Assembly: GCA_003254885.1 (NCBI GenBank)
Contig: QANT01002714.1
Location: forward strand, 1 to 64,000
Direction: 5' to 3'
DNA length: 64,000 bases
Source: Purshia tridentata
Lineage: Eukaryota > Streptophyta > Magnoliopsida > Rosales > Rosaceae
Under the pieces are notes generated by a model. The model was not told the DNA's origin. It saw only the letters and a program-made list of their open reading frames with translations, and ran no database searches. Made by a program: the position numbers and the translations under genes. Below, one piece after another: positions 23,836 through 34,411 of this stretch. Each line of letters opens with the position of its first letter. The first letter of the stretch is position 1.

Positions 23836-25191
23836 CTCTGCAAAATGGTATATTTGCAATGTCTTATTTGATAGGAAGGTTCGAATTCTGACCTTATATG
23901 AACCATTGGAGTTATAAGATCATTTCAAAAGGGGCCCGGTACCAAATTTATGGGTAAAATGTGTGCTTTTCCAACCTATGTGGCATTTTGCCATGAAAAC
24001 TTGCTTCCTCAAAAATTTGTAAGTCTAATGAATATGGCATAGAGCAAATATTATGTTATAGATTTATTATTCATGTGGGCTCCAAATATAATAATTAGTT
24101 TTCATTTTATTAAATAATTTAGTGGATCTCAAATGTTATATATAATGTTACGATCACACACAATTTTTTGTTAAATGAAATGATATAAGTACATATGAAT
24201 ACAATTCCTATTGCCCAATGAAAATCCTAGATTGCATAGCAATCTCACTTTAATATGGGCTTTTAACATACCCATTGGAAATGCTCTAAGCTTCTAGATT
24301 TTTCCTTTTTGGAAGTCACAGGGTAAATGCTTGAAACTCACAGAGTCACAGGAGTATAACTACAAGCCCCTAACTTTATTTTTTTTCCACCCACTCATGC
24401 AGTTCTTTATGTATATCAAAGTTCCTTGAAGCCATACATACACATATTTGGTACCGAACAATGCTCGACTCTTTTTGCTTTGTTTTGTTATTTATTTATT
24501 TTTTTCTTTTTGGATGGCCAAAAGGCCCGAAAAAGATAATCCTAAACAAATATGTTATTGGGTCTAGCAATCCCACTTCAGACAACAGAGCAACAGAATA
24601 GTCAGGGCAGGCCTTTAATTCCCTGGAACCCAATCAAAAGTGAGACCGAAAATCAGCCGAGCATAATTCTTTACATGTAAGGAGGAATAAATTAAATTCT
24701 ATATATACTTTATATGTTTACATGTTTTATTATGTTATGAGAGATATAAACACATAAAATGTATAAATATTATAAATTTATCTCATATATAAGAACATTC
24801 CTCTTTATAATTCAATTGCAAATTGAAATGTGTTTACTTGTAAGAAGGAATTGATCATTAAGAGAAAAGAAATAAACAACATCCCTTATTATTAATTTGT
24901 AAAAAAAAAAAATGACTTGTTACATAAAACGTCCCAAAAGATTCTCTTCCGTATTTACTTGTAGTGAAGCATTATCAGTAGGGAATTTCAATTCCTTATT
25001 CCACCGGAGAAAGACATCGAAAAGAGCAAAACTAAAATAAATGAGAAAGCTTATCACTGAAGGACGCATTCAAGTCATGCAGCCTTAAAATTAGGGCCAA
25101 GTCCATCCCCCAACAAACTGACAAAGTCTTGTACATTCATATACTACTAGGACTCTTCAAAATCATCAAACTATCATTTAGTTTGTTGAAC
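23836..25191. other. Intergenic, possible decayed MITE
   Basis: Upstream region of the first intact BAHD gene. About 24010-24300 reads like a decayed miniature transposon (ending CATTGGAAATGCTCT, a common form of plant MITE end), but no matching left end was found. No TATA box is obvious near 25192. Confidence 0.35.
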
Positions 25192-26688
25192 ATGGAGGTG
25201 AGTATTATTTCCAGGGATACCATCAAACCAGCTTCCTCTTCACCGCTTCACAATCTAAAGCCTCACAAACTTTCCATCTTCGATCAGCTCACTCCCATAA
25301 CCTATGTTCCAATGGTATTTTTCTACCCCAAAACCACTGATCCCAACCACAATATCATCAACATCCCCCAAACCCTAATCAACTTGAAAAAGTCCTTCTT
25401 TGAAACCCTCATTTTGTACTACCCTTTAGCTGGACGGATAAAAAACAACCTCTACATTGATGATTTCAACACTGGTGTTCCCTACCTTGAGGCCCAAGTT
25501 AAATGTCCTATGTTTGAGTTTCTTAAGCTTCGAGAAACCGAGTTGTTGAACCAGCTCATTCCATTCCATCCCTTTCAAAAGGAAACTGATGATAGTGAGA
25601 AGTTACCTCTGATTGCTATTCAAGTGAACATGTTTTCTTGCGGTGGATTAGCACTTGGCGTCTCTTCATGTCACAAGATATTTGATGGGGAAACCGGCAA
25701 CGCTTTCCTCAAGTCATGGGCTGCTGTTTCCCGAGGGTCTCGTGAGAAAATTATACAACCTAATTTCTCCCAAGCCTCATTAACATTTCCACCAAGAGAT
25801 CCATTGCCCCAGAAATACCTAGATTTAATGGATAGCTTGTGGTTCAAGGAGAATAATTTTGTTACAAGGAGATTTGTGTTTGATGTTAAATCCATAGCCA
25901 CCTTACAAGCCAAAGCCAAGAGCGAACAGGTGCCCAAGCCAACACGTGTTGAGGCACTCACGTGTTTCCTTTGGAAACATAAAATGGTTGCTTCTCAAGC
26001 ATTATCAGGTGTGTATATATCCTTACACTAACTCAACATTTCATTTATTCAAATTGTAACAAGTAATTTTATGTGTGCTCACATATAAGTTGATAAGTAA
26101 TTTATATATTAAAATGGATTTGGTGACTCTAGCATTATCCTTATAGGTTCACTGAAGTCTTCCATAGTAGCGCATGCCGTGAACATAAGGCCACGAATAA
26201 AGCCACAAATGTCACCTAATGTCATTGGAAATGTCTTTTGGTGGGCCCCAGCGATGGCGGACATCTCAGCTGATAAGACTCCTGAGCTGTGTAGCTTGGT
26301 GAAATTGTTAAATGAATCTCTCAAGGAATTTAATAGTGATTACTTGGAGACACTGCAGGGTGAAGAGGGATTTGGAGGCATTTTTGACTACCTTAATCTT
26401 ATAGAGGAGATGCTTTCCTCAGACTCAATAGAGGTTTATGGATTCACAAGCTGGACAGTCATTTTTAAAGGATTGGATTTTGGATGGGGAAGGCCATTCT
26501 GGATTGGGGTCATGGGGAAAGTTGGACCTGCGTTCAGGAACCTCACGGTGTTCGTTGAAACACAATATTGGAGTAAGGGCATTGAAGCATGGGTTACTTT
26601 GGATGCCAAGCAAATGGCTATATTAGAAAAAGATCCTCAGTTTTTGGCATTTGCTTCACCAAACCCGTTCAATATTTCAAGTGCATAA
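25192..26688 (+). CDS. BAHD acyltransferase, vinorine-synthase-like clade (copy A)
   Basis: BAHD enzymes transfer an acyl group from acyl-CoA to hydroxyl or amine groups of secondary metabolites in the cytosol. Two exons (25192-26008, 26147-26688) give 452 residues. The catalytic motif HxxxD is CHKIFDGETG (His about 161) and the structural motif DFGWG is LDFGWGRPFW (about 383). Other family words are VFFYPKTTDP, LILYYPLAGRI and VEALTCFLWKHKMVASQAL. The start MEVSIISRDTIKPA is preferred over an upstream in-frame ATG at 25129 because copy B begins identically. The single intron sits after SQALSG, a usual place in this clade. Length is normal (about 430-460). Substrate cannot be inferred. It is in tandem with copy B and appears intact. 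Confidence 0.92.
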
Positions 26689-27461
26689 CCTGCAAACCCT
26701 CAGGGCCAGCCCTCTTAATAAAGAGATAAAGACAATATTTTCACTCTACTTTTATACACTTGCATTCTTTATATTTTTTCATTCTTTATATTTGTTCAAA
26801 TTCTGAAAATGACCTTAATGAGTTTTTGGACATCCTCTTGTTTTCTTGGGATCGGACCTTAGGCCAAACCATAGCAGGACTTCCCCTGTTTTCTGTTAGA
26901 GCTCATGGAGGCAGATTTTTTGGCCAACATTTTATATAGTTTATTCACACTATTATAAGTACTGGAGGCAGATCTTGGTAGGCTTGTGGGCTAGTCAGAC
27001 CCAATTTCTTGGAATGAAATAAAAAATTCTTGAAAATTGAATAATGTGTTTGAAAAAAAAACTTAGAAATCAACTTGAATCAACTGAGTTTGATATGGGT
27101 TCACTCCAGTTCAAGAATATTTCAATCCCACTTGAGAAAGCTATCAATAACAACAACAAACTATAATAAATTAGAAGGCAAGTACCTAAAAGCTGCAGTC
27201 ACGCAGCCAAGCTAAAACTTAGGCCTAGACGCACGTAACCGAACTGTGTAGACCTTGAGGTCCCAAGCTAATACAATTATACATGTTGTTTAGGCAACCC
27301 AAGCTATTTTACAGTAGACTTCATAAAGTTAACAGGCTTAATTAATTTGCCTAGCTCCAACAAACTACTAGGCCTATAAATACTCGACTTCTTCTCAGTA
27401 AAATGATCTCATCAAATGAAGTAGCAGTTTGTTTGTTTGGCAAATTAGCAAAATAGTGAAT
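26689..27461. other. Intergenic between BAHD copies A and B
   Basis: It contains the 3' flank of copy A and the promoter of copy B, including a TATA box near its right end. No repeat with clear ends was found. Confidence 0.5.
27375..27382 (+). promoter_or_regulatory. TATA box of BAHD copy B
   Basis: TATAAATA lies 87 bases upstream of the copy B start codon, a normal plant distance for a short 5' leader. The pseudogene at 33351 has TATATATA at nearly the same distance. Confidence 0.6.
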
Positions 27462-28999
27462 ATGGAGGTGAGTATTATTTCCCGAGATACCATCAAACCA
27501 GCTTGCTCTTCAATTCAGCACCTAAAACTTCACAAACTGTCAATCTTGGATCAGCTCATTCCCATAACTTATGTCCCAACACTGTTTTTCTACCCCATTA
27601 CTGACCCAAATTTCAATGTCCCCCAAACCTTAGCCAACTTGAAAAAGTCCCTCTCTGAGACTCTCACTCTGTACTACCCAGTTGCTGGACGAACCAAAAA
27701 TAATATGTATATCGATGATTTTGACGCTGGCATTCCTTACCTAGAAGCCCAAGTTAAATACCCTATGCTTGAGTTTCTTAAGCTTCAAGAAATTGAGTTG
27801 CTGAACCAATTGTTTCCAGTCCATCCGTTTTGCGAAGAAAATGATAATCCTGAACAGCTACCCCTGATCGCTATTCAAGTGAACATTTTTGCTTGTGGTG
27901 GAATAGCAATTGGCGTATGTTCTTCTCACAAGATATTTGATGGTGAAACGGGCAACAGTTTCATCAAGTCTTGGGCTGCTATTTCCCGAGGTTGTCATGA
28001 AAAAATTATACACCCTAATTTCTCCCAAGCCTCAATAACTTTTCCACCAAGAGATTCGTTGCCCCGGAAATACTTAAATTCAATAAATAACTTTTGTTTC
28101 AACGTGAAAAATTATGTAACAAGGAGATTTGTGTTTGATGATAAAGCAATAGCCACCTTACGGGCCAAAGCTAGGAGCGAACAAGTGCCCAAGCCAACAC
28201 GTGTTGAGGCACTCACATCTTTCCTTTGGAAACATAAAATGGTCGCTTCTCAGGCATTATCAGGTAATCAATATCGAGTATTTCATTTGTTCAAATTTGA
28301 TTCTTATTTACTACTAACAAATAATTTGATAAGTATATTCTTTATATATTAGACAAATATGTTCAAATTTGATTCTTATTTACTACTAACAAATTATTTG
28401 ATAAGTATATTCTTTATATATTAGACAAATTTAATGACTGTAGCATCATTGTTATAGGTTCACCCAAGGCGTCCGTAGTAGCCCAAGCAGTGAACATAAG
28501 GCCACGAACGAAGCCACAAATTCCATCTAATGTCATGGGAAATGTCTTCTGGTGGGCCCCGGGGATAGCCGACATCCCAGCTGATGGAAGAACAGAGAGT
28601 CATGAGTTGTGTGGGTTGGTGAAACTGTTAAATGAATCTCTGAATGAGTTTAACAGCGATTACTTGGAGACACTGCAAGGGGAAGAGGGATTTGCAGGCA
28701 TTTGCGACTTCCTTAATCTGATAGATGAAGTACTTTCCTCAGAATCACTAGAGATCTATTCATTCGTAAGCTGGATTGGCATTCTTCAAGAATTGGATTT
28801 TGGATGGGGGAGGCCATTTTGGACTGGGGTCACAGGGAAAGTTGGACCTACGTTTAGGAACCTCACAGTGTTGGCTGAAACACAATGGAGTAATGGCATT
28901 GAAGCATGGGTGACCTTGGAGGAAAAACAAATGGCTATATTGGAAAAAGATCCTCAGTTTTTGGCATTTGCCAAACCCCCTAAATGTTTGAACAAATAA
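27462..28999 (+). CDS. BAHD acyltransferase, vinorine-synthase-like clade (copy B)
   Basis: Tandem paralogue of copy A. Two exons (27462-28263, 28458-28999) give 447 residues. HxxxD is SSHKIFDGETG (His about 156) and DFGWG is ELDFGWGRPFW. It shares MEVSIISRDTIKPA, YYPVAGRTKNNMYIDDF and PTRVEALTSFLWKHKMVASQAL with copy A but differs at many positions, so the duplication is not recent. The intron is in the same place as in copy A and contains a 72-bp tandem duplication (28289-28432). The end, CLNK after the conserved LEKDPQFLAFA, is shorter than in copy A. It is intact, with unknown substrate. Confidence 0.92.
28289..28432 (+). repeat. 72-bp tandem duplication in the intron of BAHD copy B
   Basis: The units 28289-28360 and 28361-28432 are almost identical (about one substitution), so the duplication is recent. 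The second copy brings another TTTATATATTAG close to the real acceptor, a possible alternative 3' splice site. Confidence 0.9.
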
Positions 29000-29305
29000 G
29001 GCTCCACAAACTCTTTGATTAAGATTATGCAATTCATGCTTGCTTTGTTTTAGGTTAATAAGGCTTAAATTAATTTCATCAGTTGCACTTCTTTGTATTT
29101 AATTATTAGCAAAACTATGTTGTTCATCTTGGTAGTACTGATATCTATTATTACTATACTAAGGAGAACCTTCTTTGTCAACCTATATGTATAAATACTA
29201 ATTACAAAATACATTTTAATAAATATATAAAATATGTGTGAATGTGCCAAATTAATTACATGCCCTTAATTCTTTATCCATTTTCCGTTCATTTTCCTAA
29301 AAAAC
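29000..29305. other. Intergenic: BAHD copy B 3' flank
   Basis: AT-rich sequence, probably the 3' UTR and flank of copy B. No gene is seen. Confidence 0.4.
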
Positions 29306-29391
29306 ACAGAGAAAAGGAGATTCGCAGGTGTTTGACCAAGTTGATTTTGGATGGGGGAAGCCTTTTTGGGTTGGGATCATGGGGAATGTTG
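29306..29391 (+). pseudogene. Short BAHD acyltransferase remnant
   Basis: About 86 bases match the C-terminal third of the neighbouring BAHD genes: first the bases around the EEGFAG part of the family, then, after an internal deletion, FDQVDFGWG and a tail like GKPFWVGIMG in a broken frame. The FDQVDFGWG wording is closer to the pseudogene at 33351 than to copies A and B. Nothing recognisable lies on either side. Confidence 0.75.
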
Positions 29392-29640
29392 ATATTCATT
29401 TTGTACAAAATCAATTGTATTCCATGCCTCCATGGCCCAAGGCAAGTGGGGAAGAGAATGGATGGGCCTGGTTCGAAGAGCCATAAAGGTCTGTCCTGCA
29501 GGCGATAAAGTAGACCTTCAGAAAAATTATAAATTGGGTTAAGTATATATATATATATGTTACCGTTAACAGAGATGACACTATATAACTCTAGCTCATT
29601 TAAAATAGGGACAATTAATTCTTGACATGTATACCACCCC

Positions 29641-30200
29641 ACTAGGCTGGCAATGGGTCGTGTTATGTTAGATTCGTATCGTGTCATTTTGTGTTCATGT
29701 TAAATACTATTCAACTCTAATGTAACTCGTTTAATTAATCATGTTGAGTGACTCAACTCTAACCCAATTCGTTTATAATTGTGTCATGTTCAGATTACTC
29801 ATATATCTCATGAACTAAAACTTAAACATAATTTCTTGTATTTTTAAATCAAAGTAGTTACTTATACATTACCATTAAAACAGAAAAAAAACATATTTAA
29901 TCATAAAACTAATAAATTCCAATACAAATAAATTATAATTCTGAAATATGTCATATAATACATATTAAAGAATGAGAAAAATTATTAATTTTCTTTATAT
30001 AATATCAATTAAATTGATTTAGCGTGTTACAATCATGTTACATTTCTTGATATCAATTAACTCGACCCATTTATTATTTGTGTTTAACTGGTCATGTCAT
30101 ATTTGTGTTTGTGTTAAGAAATGGCTAACTCAAACCCACTAACTTCGTGTCAAGTTTGAGTCGTGTTATTATGTCGTGTCAAAATGTATCGTGTTTAGAG
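29641..30200. repeat. Degraded dispersed repeat with GGTCGTGT/CGTGTCA words
   Basis: It starts ACTAGGCTGGCAATGGGTCG and is full of short words such as TCGTGTCATTTTGTGT, AACTCGTTTAATTAATCATG, AACTCAAACCCACTAAC and TCGTGTTATTATGTCGTGTC. This is the style of a widespread plant dispersed repeat, possibly hAT-derived, in which both ends read GGGTCGTGT. The right terminus is not clear, so its class is uncertain. Confidence 0.45.
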
Positions 30201-30345
30201 ATTCTAAATGATGTCATTACACGTGTAAGTAGTTTACTTGTTATAAATAAAAGAGCATGTGGTGAATCTGTAAGGGTTACACTAGAAAAAAATATTCTTA
30301 TTGAAAAAAAATATGTCTATATATAGTTGTATGCCTAATTATAAA
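30201..30345 (+). repeat. Upstream copy of a duplicated segment
   Basis: It matches 30955-31188 in the same orientation. Shared parts are ATTCTAAA..ATGTCATTACAC at the left and TATGTCTATATATRGTTGTATGCC followed by TATAAAC at the right. The downstream copy carries an extra internal stretch of about 90 bases. Confidence 0.7.
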
Positions 30346-30954
30346 CCACACCTACCCTTACCTTAACCCCATTTTCGAAACCACACCAAACTGATGCCAT
30401 GTGCTTCCCTAAAAATGAACTAACAACCCTAAAGCCCCTCAAATTTGAAAATGTTAGAGCATAGCATGGAAGCTTAAACCCCACTAGTTGAAGGACCAAA
30501 ACCATAGGCAACATTTTGTCAAACATGTTACATGCATTTCAAGATATATTCTTTAAAGCTTTGCCGGCGTGGGGGTAGCTAAAACTCGACGGGGGCATGC
30601 TATTGAGTAACCCTTTGCAACTAATTAAGAAACTTAAATTAAAGAAGAAAAACTTGATTTATAACTATCAATACTATTAGATTCATAGTATATAATTATA
30701 TATGCTTCTCCCAACTATTTTTTCCAACTTTTTTTATGATATTGATGTAACATAAGTTAGGAAACAAAATTTGAAAATATAGTTGGGGCAATAAGTATTT
30801 TCCTATGTATAGAAAAATGGAATACGAAGTATGCATTTAGCGTAATATTTGAATTTCAAACATCATTCATTGATTTAGAAAGATATCTTGTCCGTGGTTT
30901 TCTATTTGGAAGCAAATTTTGGAGTTATAGTTTTGTAAAACAATAAAGTTAGAA

Positions 30955-31188
30955 ATTCTAAAATGATATGTCATTACACATGTAAATAGTTTAATAAAAG
31001 AACTTATTGTAAATTTAAAATAATGTGTAATGGCATGTGTCATTACACATTTACATGTTTAAGGGTTATACTCATAAAAAATATTCTTATTGAGACCCTA
31101 AAACCTAAATGCCCCTACCTAAATCTAAGTCCTAACTTGTACCGAAAACAATGTATGTCTATATATGGTTGTATGCCTGATTATAAAC
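30955..31188 (+). repeat. Downstream copy of the duplicated segment, with TATA-like core
   Basis: Second copy of the block at 30201-30345. Its right end includes TATATATGG about 115 bases upstream of the CHY1-like start codon, so this segment may supply the core promoter of that gene. Confidence 0.65.
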
Positions 31189-31276
31189 GAAATGAGAGGA
31201 GCAAACAGAGGCTAACTGAGCTTCCAGTGACCAGCATGGTGCTTTTCTAAATTCCACCATCAAAAACTTTATTCTT

Positions 31277-32455
31277 ATGGCTTCAAATTTGAAGTCATCA
31301 AATGATGATGAGGTTCTAGTACAAGAGAATATGCATGTGAGGACACTGACACTAAACAGGCCTCGTCATCTAAACGCCCTTACCCTTGAAATGCTCTCTC
31401 GGATGTCGGAACTTTTGGGTGCCTATGAGGACGATGATAATGTCAAGCTGCTGATTGTGAAGGGTAAAGGGAGAGCATTCTGCGCCGGAGGTGATGTCAT
31501 CTATCTGTATCGCAATATACTTGAAGGCAATTGGAGAGTTGGTACAACATATTGTCAAAAGATGTATAGTTTAAACTACTTGATGGCAACATACAGAAAG
31601 CCCCAGGTTTCATTTCTGAATGGGATTGTCATGGGAGGCGGGGCAGGTGCTTCGATACACGGTGCATTTCGTGTTGCAACAGAGAAGGCTATTTTTTCAA
31701 TGCCAGAGACAGCCTTGGGGGCGTTTCCGGATGTGGGTGCCTCTTACTTTTTATCAAGGCTTCCTGGCTTCTTTGGAGAGTATGTTGGTCTTACAGGTAC
31801 CAAATTGGATGGTGCTGAAATGCTTGCTTGTGGTCTAGCAACTCACTTTGTCCCCTCAACCAAATTGCCTTTGTTAGAAGAAGCACTAATACCCAAAGCT
31901 GCTTCATCACCAAGCTGTGGTTTTGCTTTCATTTCGGGGATTATAGATGAGTATTCACAGCAGCCAGCTCTGAAAGAGAAAAGTGCTTACCGTTTTATGG
32001 ATGTTATTGACAAGTGCTTTTCTAGAAGCACGGTGGAAGAAATTTTAAGTGCCCTTGAGAAGGAGGCTGCAAATATAAACAGGGTGGATGGTCATGAACA
32101 TGAATGGTTATCTTCAGCAATTCGATCAATGAAGAAGGGATCGCCGATCAGTTTGAAGATTACATTGAGGTCGATTAGAGAAGGCAGAGTGCAGGGAGTT
32201 GGCGAATGCCTTGTCCGTGATTACAGAATGTCTTGTCATGGTTTGCGAGGCAAAATCAGCAAGGATTTCAGCGAGGGATGCAGAGCTTTATTGTGGGACA
32301 AGGATAGGAACCCAAAGTGGGATCCTTGTAAGTTGGAGCTTGTCACTGACCAAATGGTGGAGGCAGCATTCTCCAAGTTGGATGATGAAGAATGGGAAGA
32401 TCTAAAGCTTCCTGCACGAGCTCACTTCCCGGCAACTGCCCTGGCCAAGCTTTGA
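31277..32455 (+). CDS. 3-hydroxyisobutyryl-CoA hydrolase, CHY1-like, single exon (probable retrogene)
   Basis: CHY1 removes CoA from 3-hydroxyisobutyryl-CoA in valine breakdown in peroxisomes. The 392-residue frame is continuous. Crotonase-fold words are LTLNRPRHLNALTLEML, the oxyanion-hole motif GRAFCAGGDV, then FLNGIVMGGGAGASIHG, FSMPETALGAFPDVGASYF and LPGFFGEYVGLTGTKLDGAEM. The protein ends AKL, a PTS1 peroxisome signal as in Arabidopsis CHY1. Length is normal (about 380-410). Plant CHY1 genes normally have many introns, so an intact uninterrupted copy points to a retrogene. No poly(A) tail or target repeats remain, so it would be old. Active-site Glu and Asp (PETALG, FPDVGA) are kept, and the lack of stops suggests selection. 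It sits between BAHD pieces and is unrelated to them. Confidence 0.92.
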   Translation: MASNLKSSNDDEVLVQENMHVRTLTLNRPRHLNALTLEMLSRMSELLGAYEDDDNVKLLIVKGKGRAFCAGGDVIYLYRNILEGNWRVGTTYCQKMYSLNYLMATYRKPQVSFLNGIVMGGGAGASIHGAFRVATEKAIFSMPETALGAFPDVGASYFLSRLPGFFGEYVGLTGTKLDGAEMLACGLATHFVPSTKLPLLEEALIPKAASSPSCGFAFISGIIDEYSQQPALKEKSAYRFMDVIDKCFSRSTVEEILSALEKEAANINRVDGHEHEWLSSAIRSMKKGSPISLKITLRSIREGRVQGVGECLVRDYRMSCHGLRGKISKDFSEGCRALLWDKDRNPKWDPCKLELVTDQMVEAAFSKLDDEEWEDLKLPARAHFPATALAKL

Positions 32456-33350
32456 GCTTGAGTTGTTGTGGTGTTCTTACACACTCTTATATATATAATA
32501 CACAGTTAAGAATAAAAGTCCAGTAAAAATAAACTGAGAATCTAGAATCTAGATTCTGTAACTTATGTTCAGAATCTATTTGGATTTTGGACTATTTTCT
32601 CTTTATGACGGTTGTTTCTTCGGTAAATAACCTTTTTTTTTTTCAGTATGGTTCTCACCTATATTGGTCTTTTTAAGTCAGGTGAGACAGTTCCAATAAC
32701 ATTACTCCATCTTAACAGAGATGAGACTCAGCTAATATTGTTATTGCTTAGTTCCTTAACCTCATCTCACAAATATATGTTTTTTATGATCATTTCATTT
32801 CAAATAAAAAACACTAAATAAAAACACCCTAAAAAAAACACGTGTTTGTGATACAAGAGGTTGGTGGAGGTACTCCTTCAGACAAAGGAGCCAAGTATTC
32901 TTCATAGGTCTGCTGGTTATAATCCCTTTCTCTTTTATCCTTTTCCCTTCATTAATTTTCTGCCATTTTTTTCACCTACCCACCCAGAAACCCACTGAGC
33001 ATTAATTTGATCATATGTAATAAGACAACACAAACTTCTCTTTTAATACAGAGGAATTAATTCCATTCAGATACTCGGGATTCCAATTTCCAATACATAA
33101 CTCTGTTTTAGCAAACTTTCCAAAAATCAACAACAAATTCTAATAAATACCAAACTTTTTGCAGGACTTTGCCTGTCTATAACAATCAAAATGAATCCCT
33201 TATTTATTGCACACCAACACATGGGATTGAGTCACTTGACCCATCGAATTAGTCCACTATATATACTAGCCACTCTGATCTTCTTAGAAATAAAAAACAC
33301 GACACATTTGAGTTTTGAGCTACCTAGCTAGCTGAAGTTCAATGGTGAAC
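32456..33350. other. Intergenic: CHY1-like 3' flank and promoter of the BAHD pseudogene
   Basis: AT-rich. TATATATA at 33258-33265 lies 93 bases upstream of the pseudogene's ATG, close to the spacing seen for BAHD copy B. No gene is seen. Confidence 0.5.
33258..33265 (+). promoter_or_regulatory. TATA-like box of the BAHD pseudogene
   Basis: TATATATA 93 bases before the pseudogene ATG. It matches the position of the TATA box of copy B, so the old promoter seems to have stayed with the gene. Confidence 0.45.
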
Positions 33351-34411
33351 ATGGAGGGGTCCCATGTCGCATGCTTGAGTTTCTTAAGTTGCAAGAAACC
33401 GAGTTGCTGAACAATTTCATTCCACTCCATCCCTTCCGCAAGGAAACTGATCCTACCGAGCAGCTGCCCCCCATTGCCTTTCAAATCACCCTCTTTGCTT
33501 GCGGCTGAATAGCGCTCGGCTTCTCCGCCGCTCACAAGACCGGTGATGGAGAAACCGCCGGTGCTTTCCTCATGTCTTGGGCTCCCATCTATCGTGGGTC
33601 CCACTACCAAGTAATAAGCCCTAATCTCTCCCAAGCCTCCTCAGTGTTTCCACCGAGGGACTCGTTGCCCGAGAATTATCTGTCATTAATGGATAGTTTG
33701 TGGTTCAAGGAAAGTAATTATGTTACGAGGAGGTTCGTGTTTGATGCCAAAGCTATATACTTCATACAGACCAAAGCCAAGAGTGAATGCGCGCCCAAGC
33801 CAACACGTGGGGAGGCGCTCACGTGTTTTCTTTGGAGACATGCGATGGTTGCTTCTCGGGCATTGTCGGGTTGACCAAAGACTTCCATAATGGCGCATGC
33901 AGTGAACATGAAGCCACGGATGAAGCCGGCGATGTCAGCTGAAAGCATCGGAAATCTCTTCTGCTGGGCCACGGCGGCGGCCAACCCGGCCGAGACAGAG
34001 ACCCAGTTGTGTGACTTGGTGAACCTGTTTGATGAATCCCTCAAGGGATTCGACAGCGATTACTTGGAGAGTCTACAAGGGGAAGAGGAATTCGAAGCCA
34101 TATCTGACTACTTTAATCAGCTGGAAGCCATGCTTTCCTCAGAATCTGAATCACCGAACATTTATGCATTCACCAGCTGGAGTAACTTTTTTGACCAAGT
34201 TGATTTTGGGTGTGGGAAGCCATTTTGGGTTGGGGTCATGGGAAAAGTTGGGGCTGCCTTTAGGAACCTCACAGTGTTGGTTGAAAGACAATGGGGTGGT
34301 AAGGGCATTGAAGCATGGGTGACCTTGGAGGACAAGCAAATGGCTCTTTTGGAAAAAGACCCTGAGTTTTTAGCATTTACTTCTCCTAATCCAAGCATTT
34401 CAAGCCTGTGA
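33351..34411 (+). pseudogene. BAHD acyltransferase pseudogene, intronless, 5' truncated
   Basis: The start ATGGAG is joined directly to the sequence for LEFLKLQETELLN, so roughly 105 codons are deleted. The frame then runs through FPPRDSLPENYLSLMD, VTRRFVFDAKAI and FLWRHAMVASRALSG, interrupted only by TGA at 33506 and TGA at 33872. It continues from 33875 as KTSIMAHAVNMKPRMKP to SPNPSISSL. HxxxD is kept (AAHKTGDGET), while DFGWG has become DFGCG. The intron present in copies A and B is absent exactly at its junction, and one of the two stops falls on that junction (TCA to TGA). All parts share one frame. Loss of the intron together with a retained upstream TATA box is odd for a plain retrocopy. 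Confidence 0.85.

Larger units (their letters stand above)
29392..31276. other. Repeat-rich intergenic region upstream of the CHY1-like gene
   Basis: AT-rich, with a repeat-derived block (29641-30200) and two copies of a ~145-230-bp segment (30201-30345 and 30955-31188), the second just upstream of the CHY1-like gene. No gene of its own is seen. Confidence 0.5.

Noticed and set aside
23960-24300. Possible MITE ending CATTGGAAATGCTCT
   Set aside because: Only one plausible end was found, so the boundaries cannot be supported.
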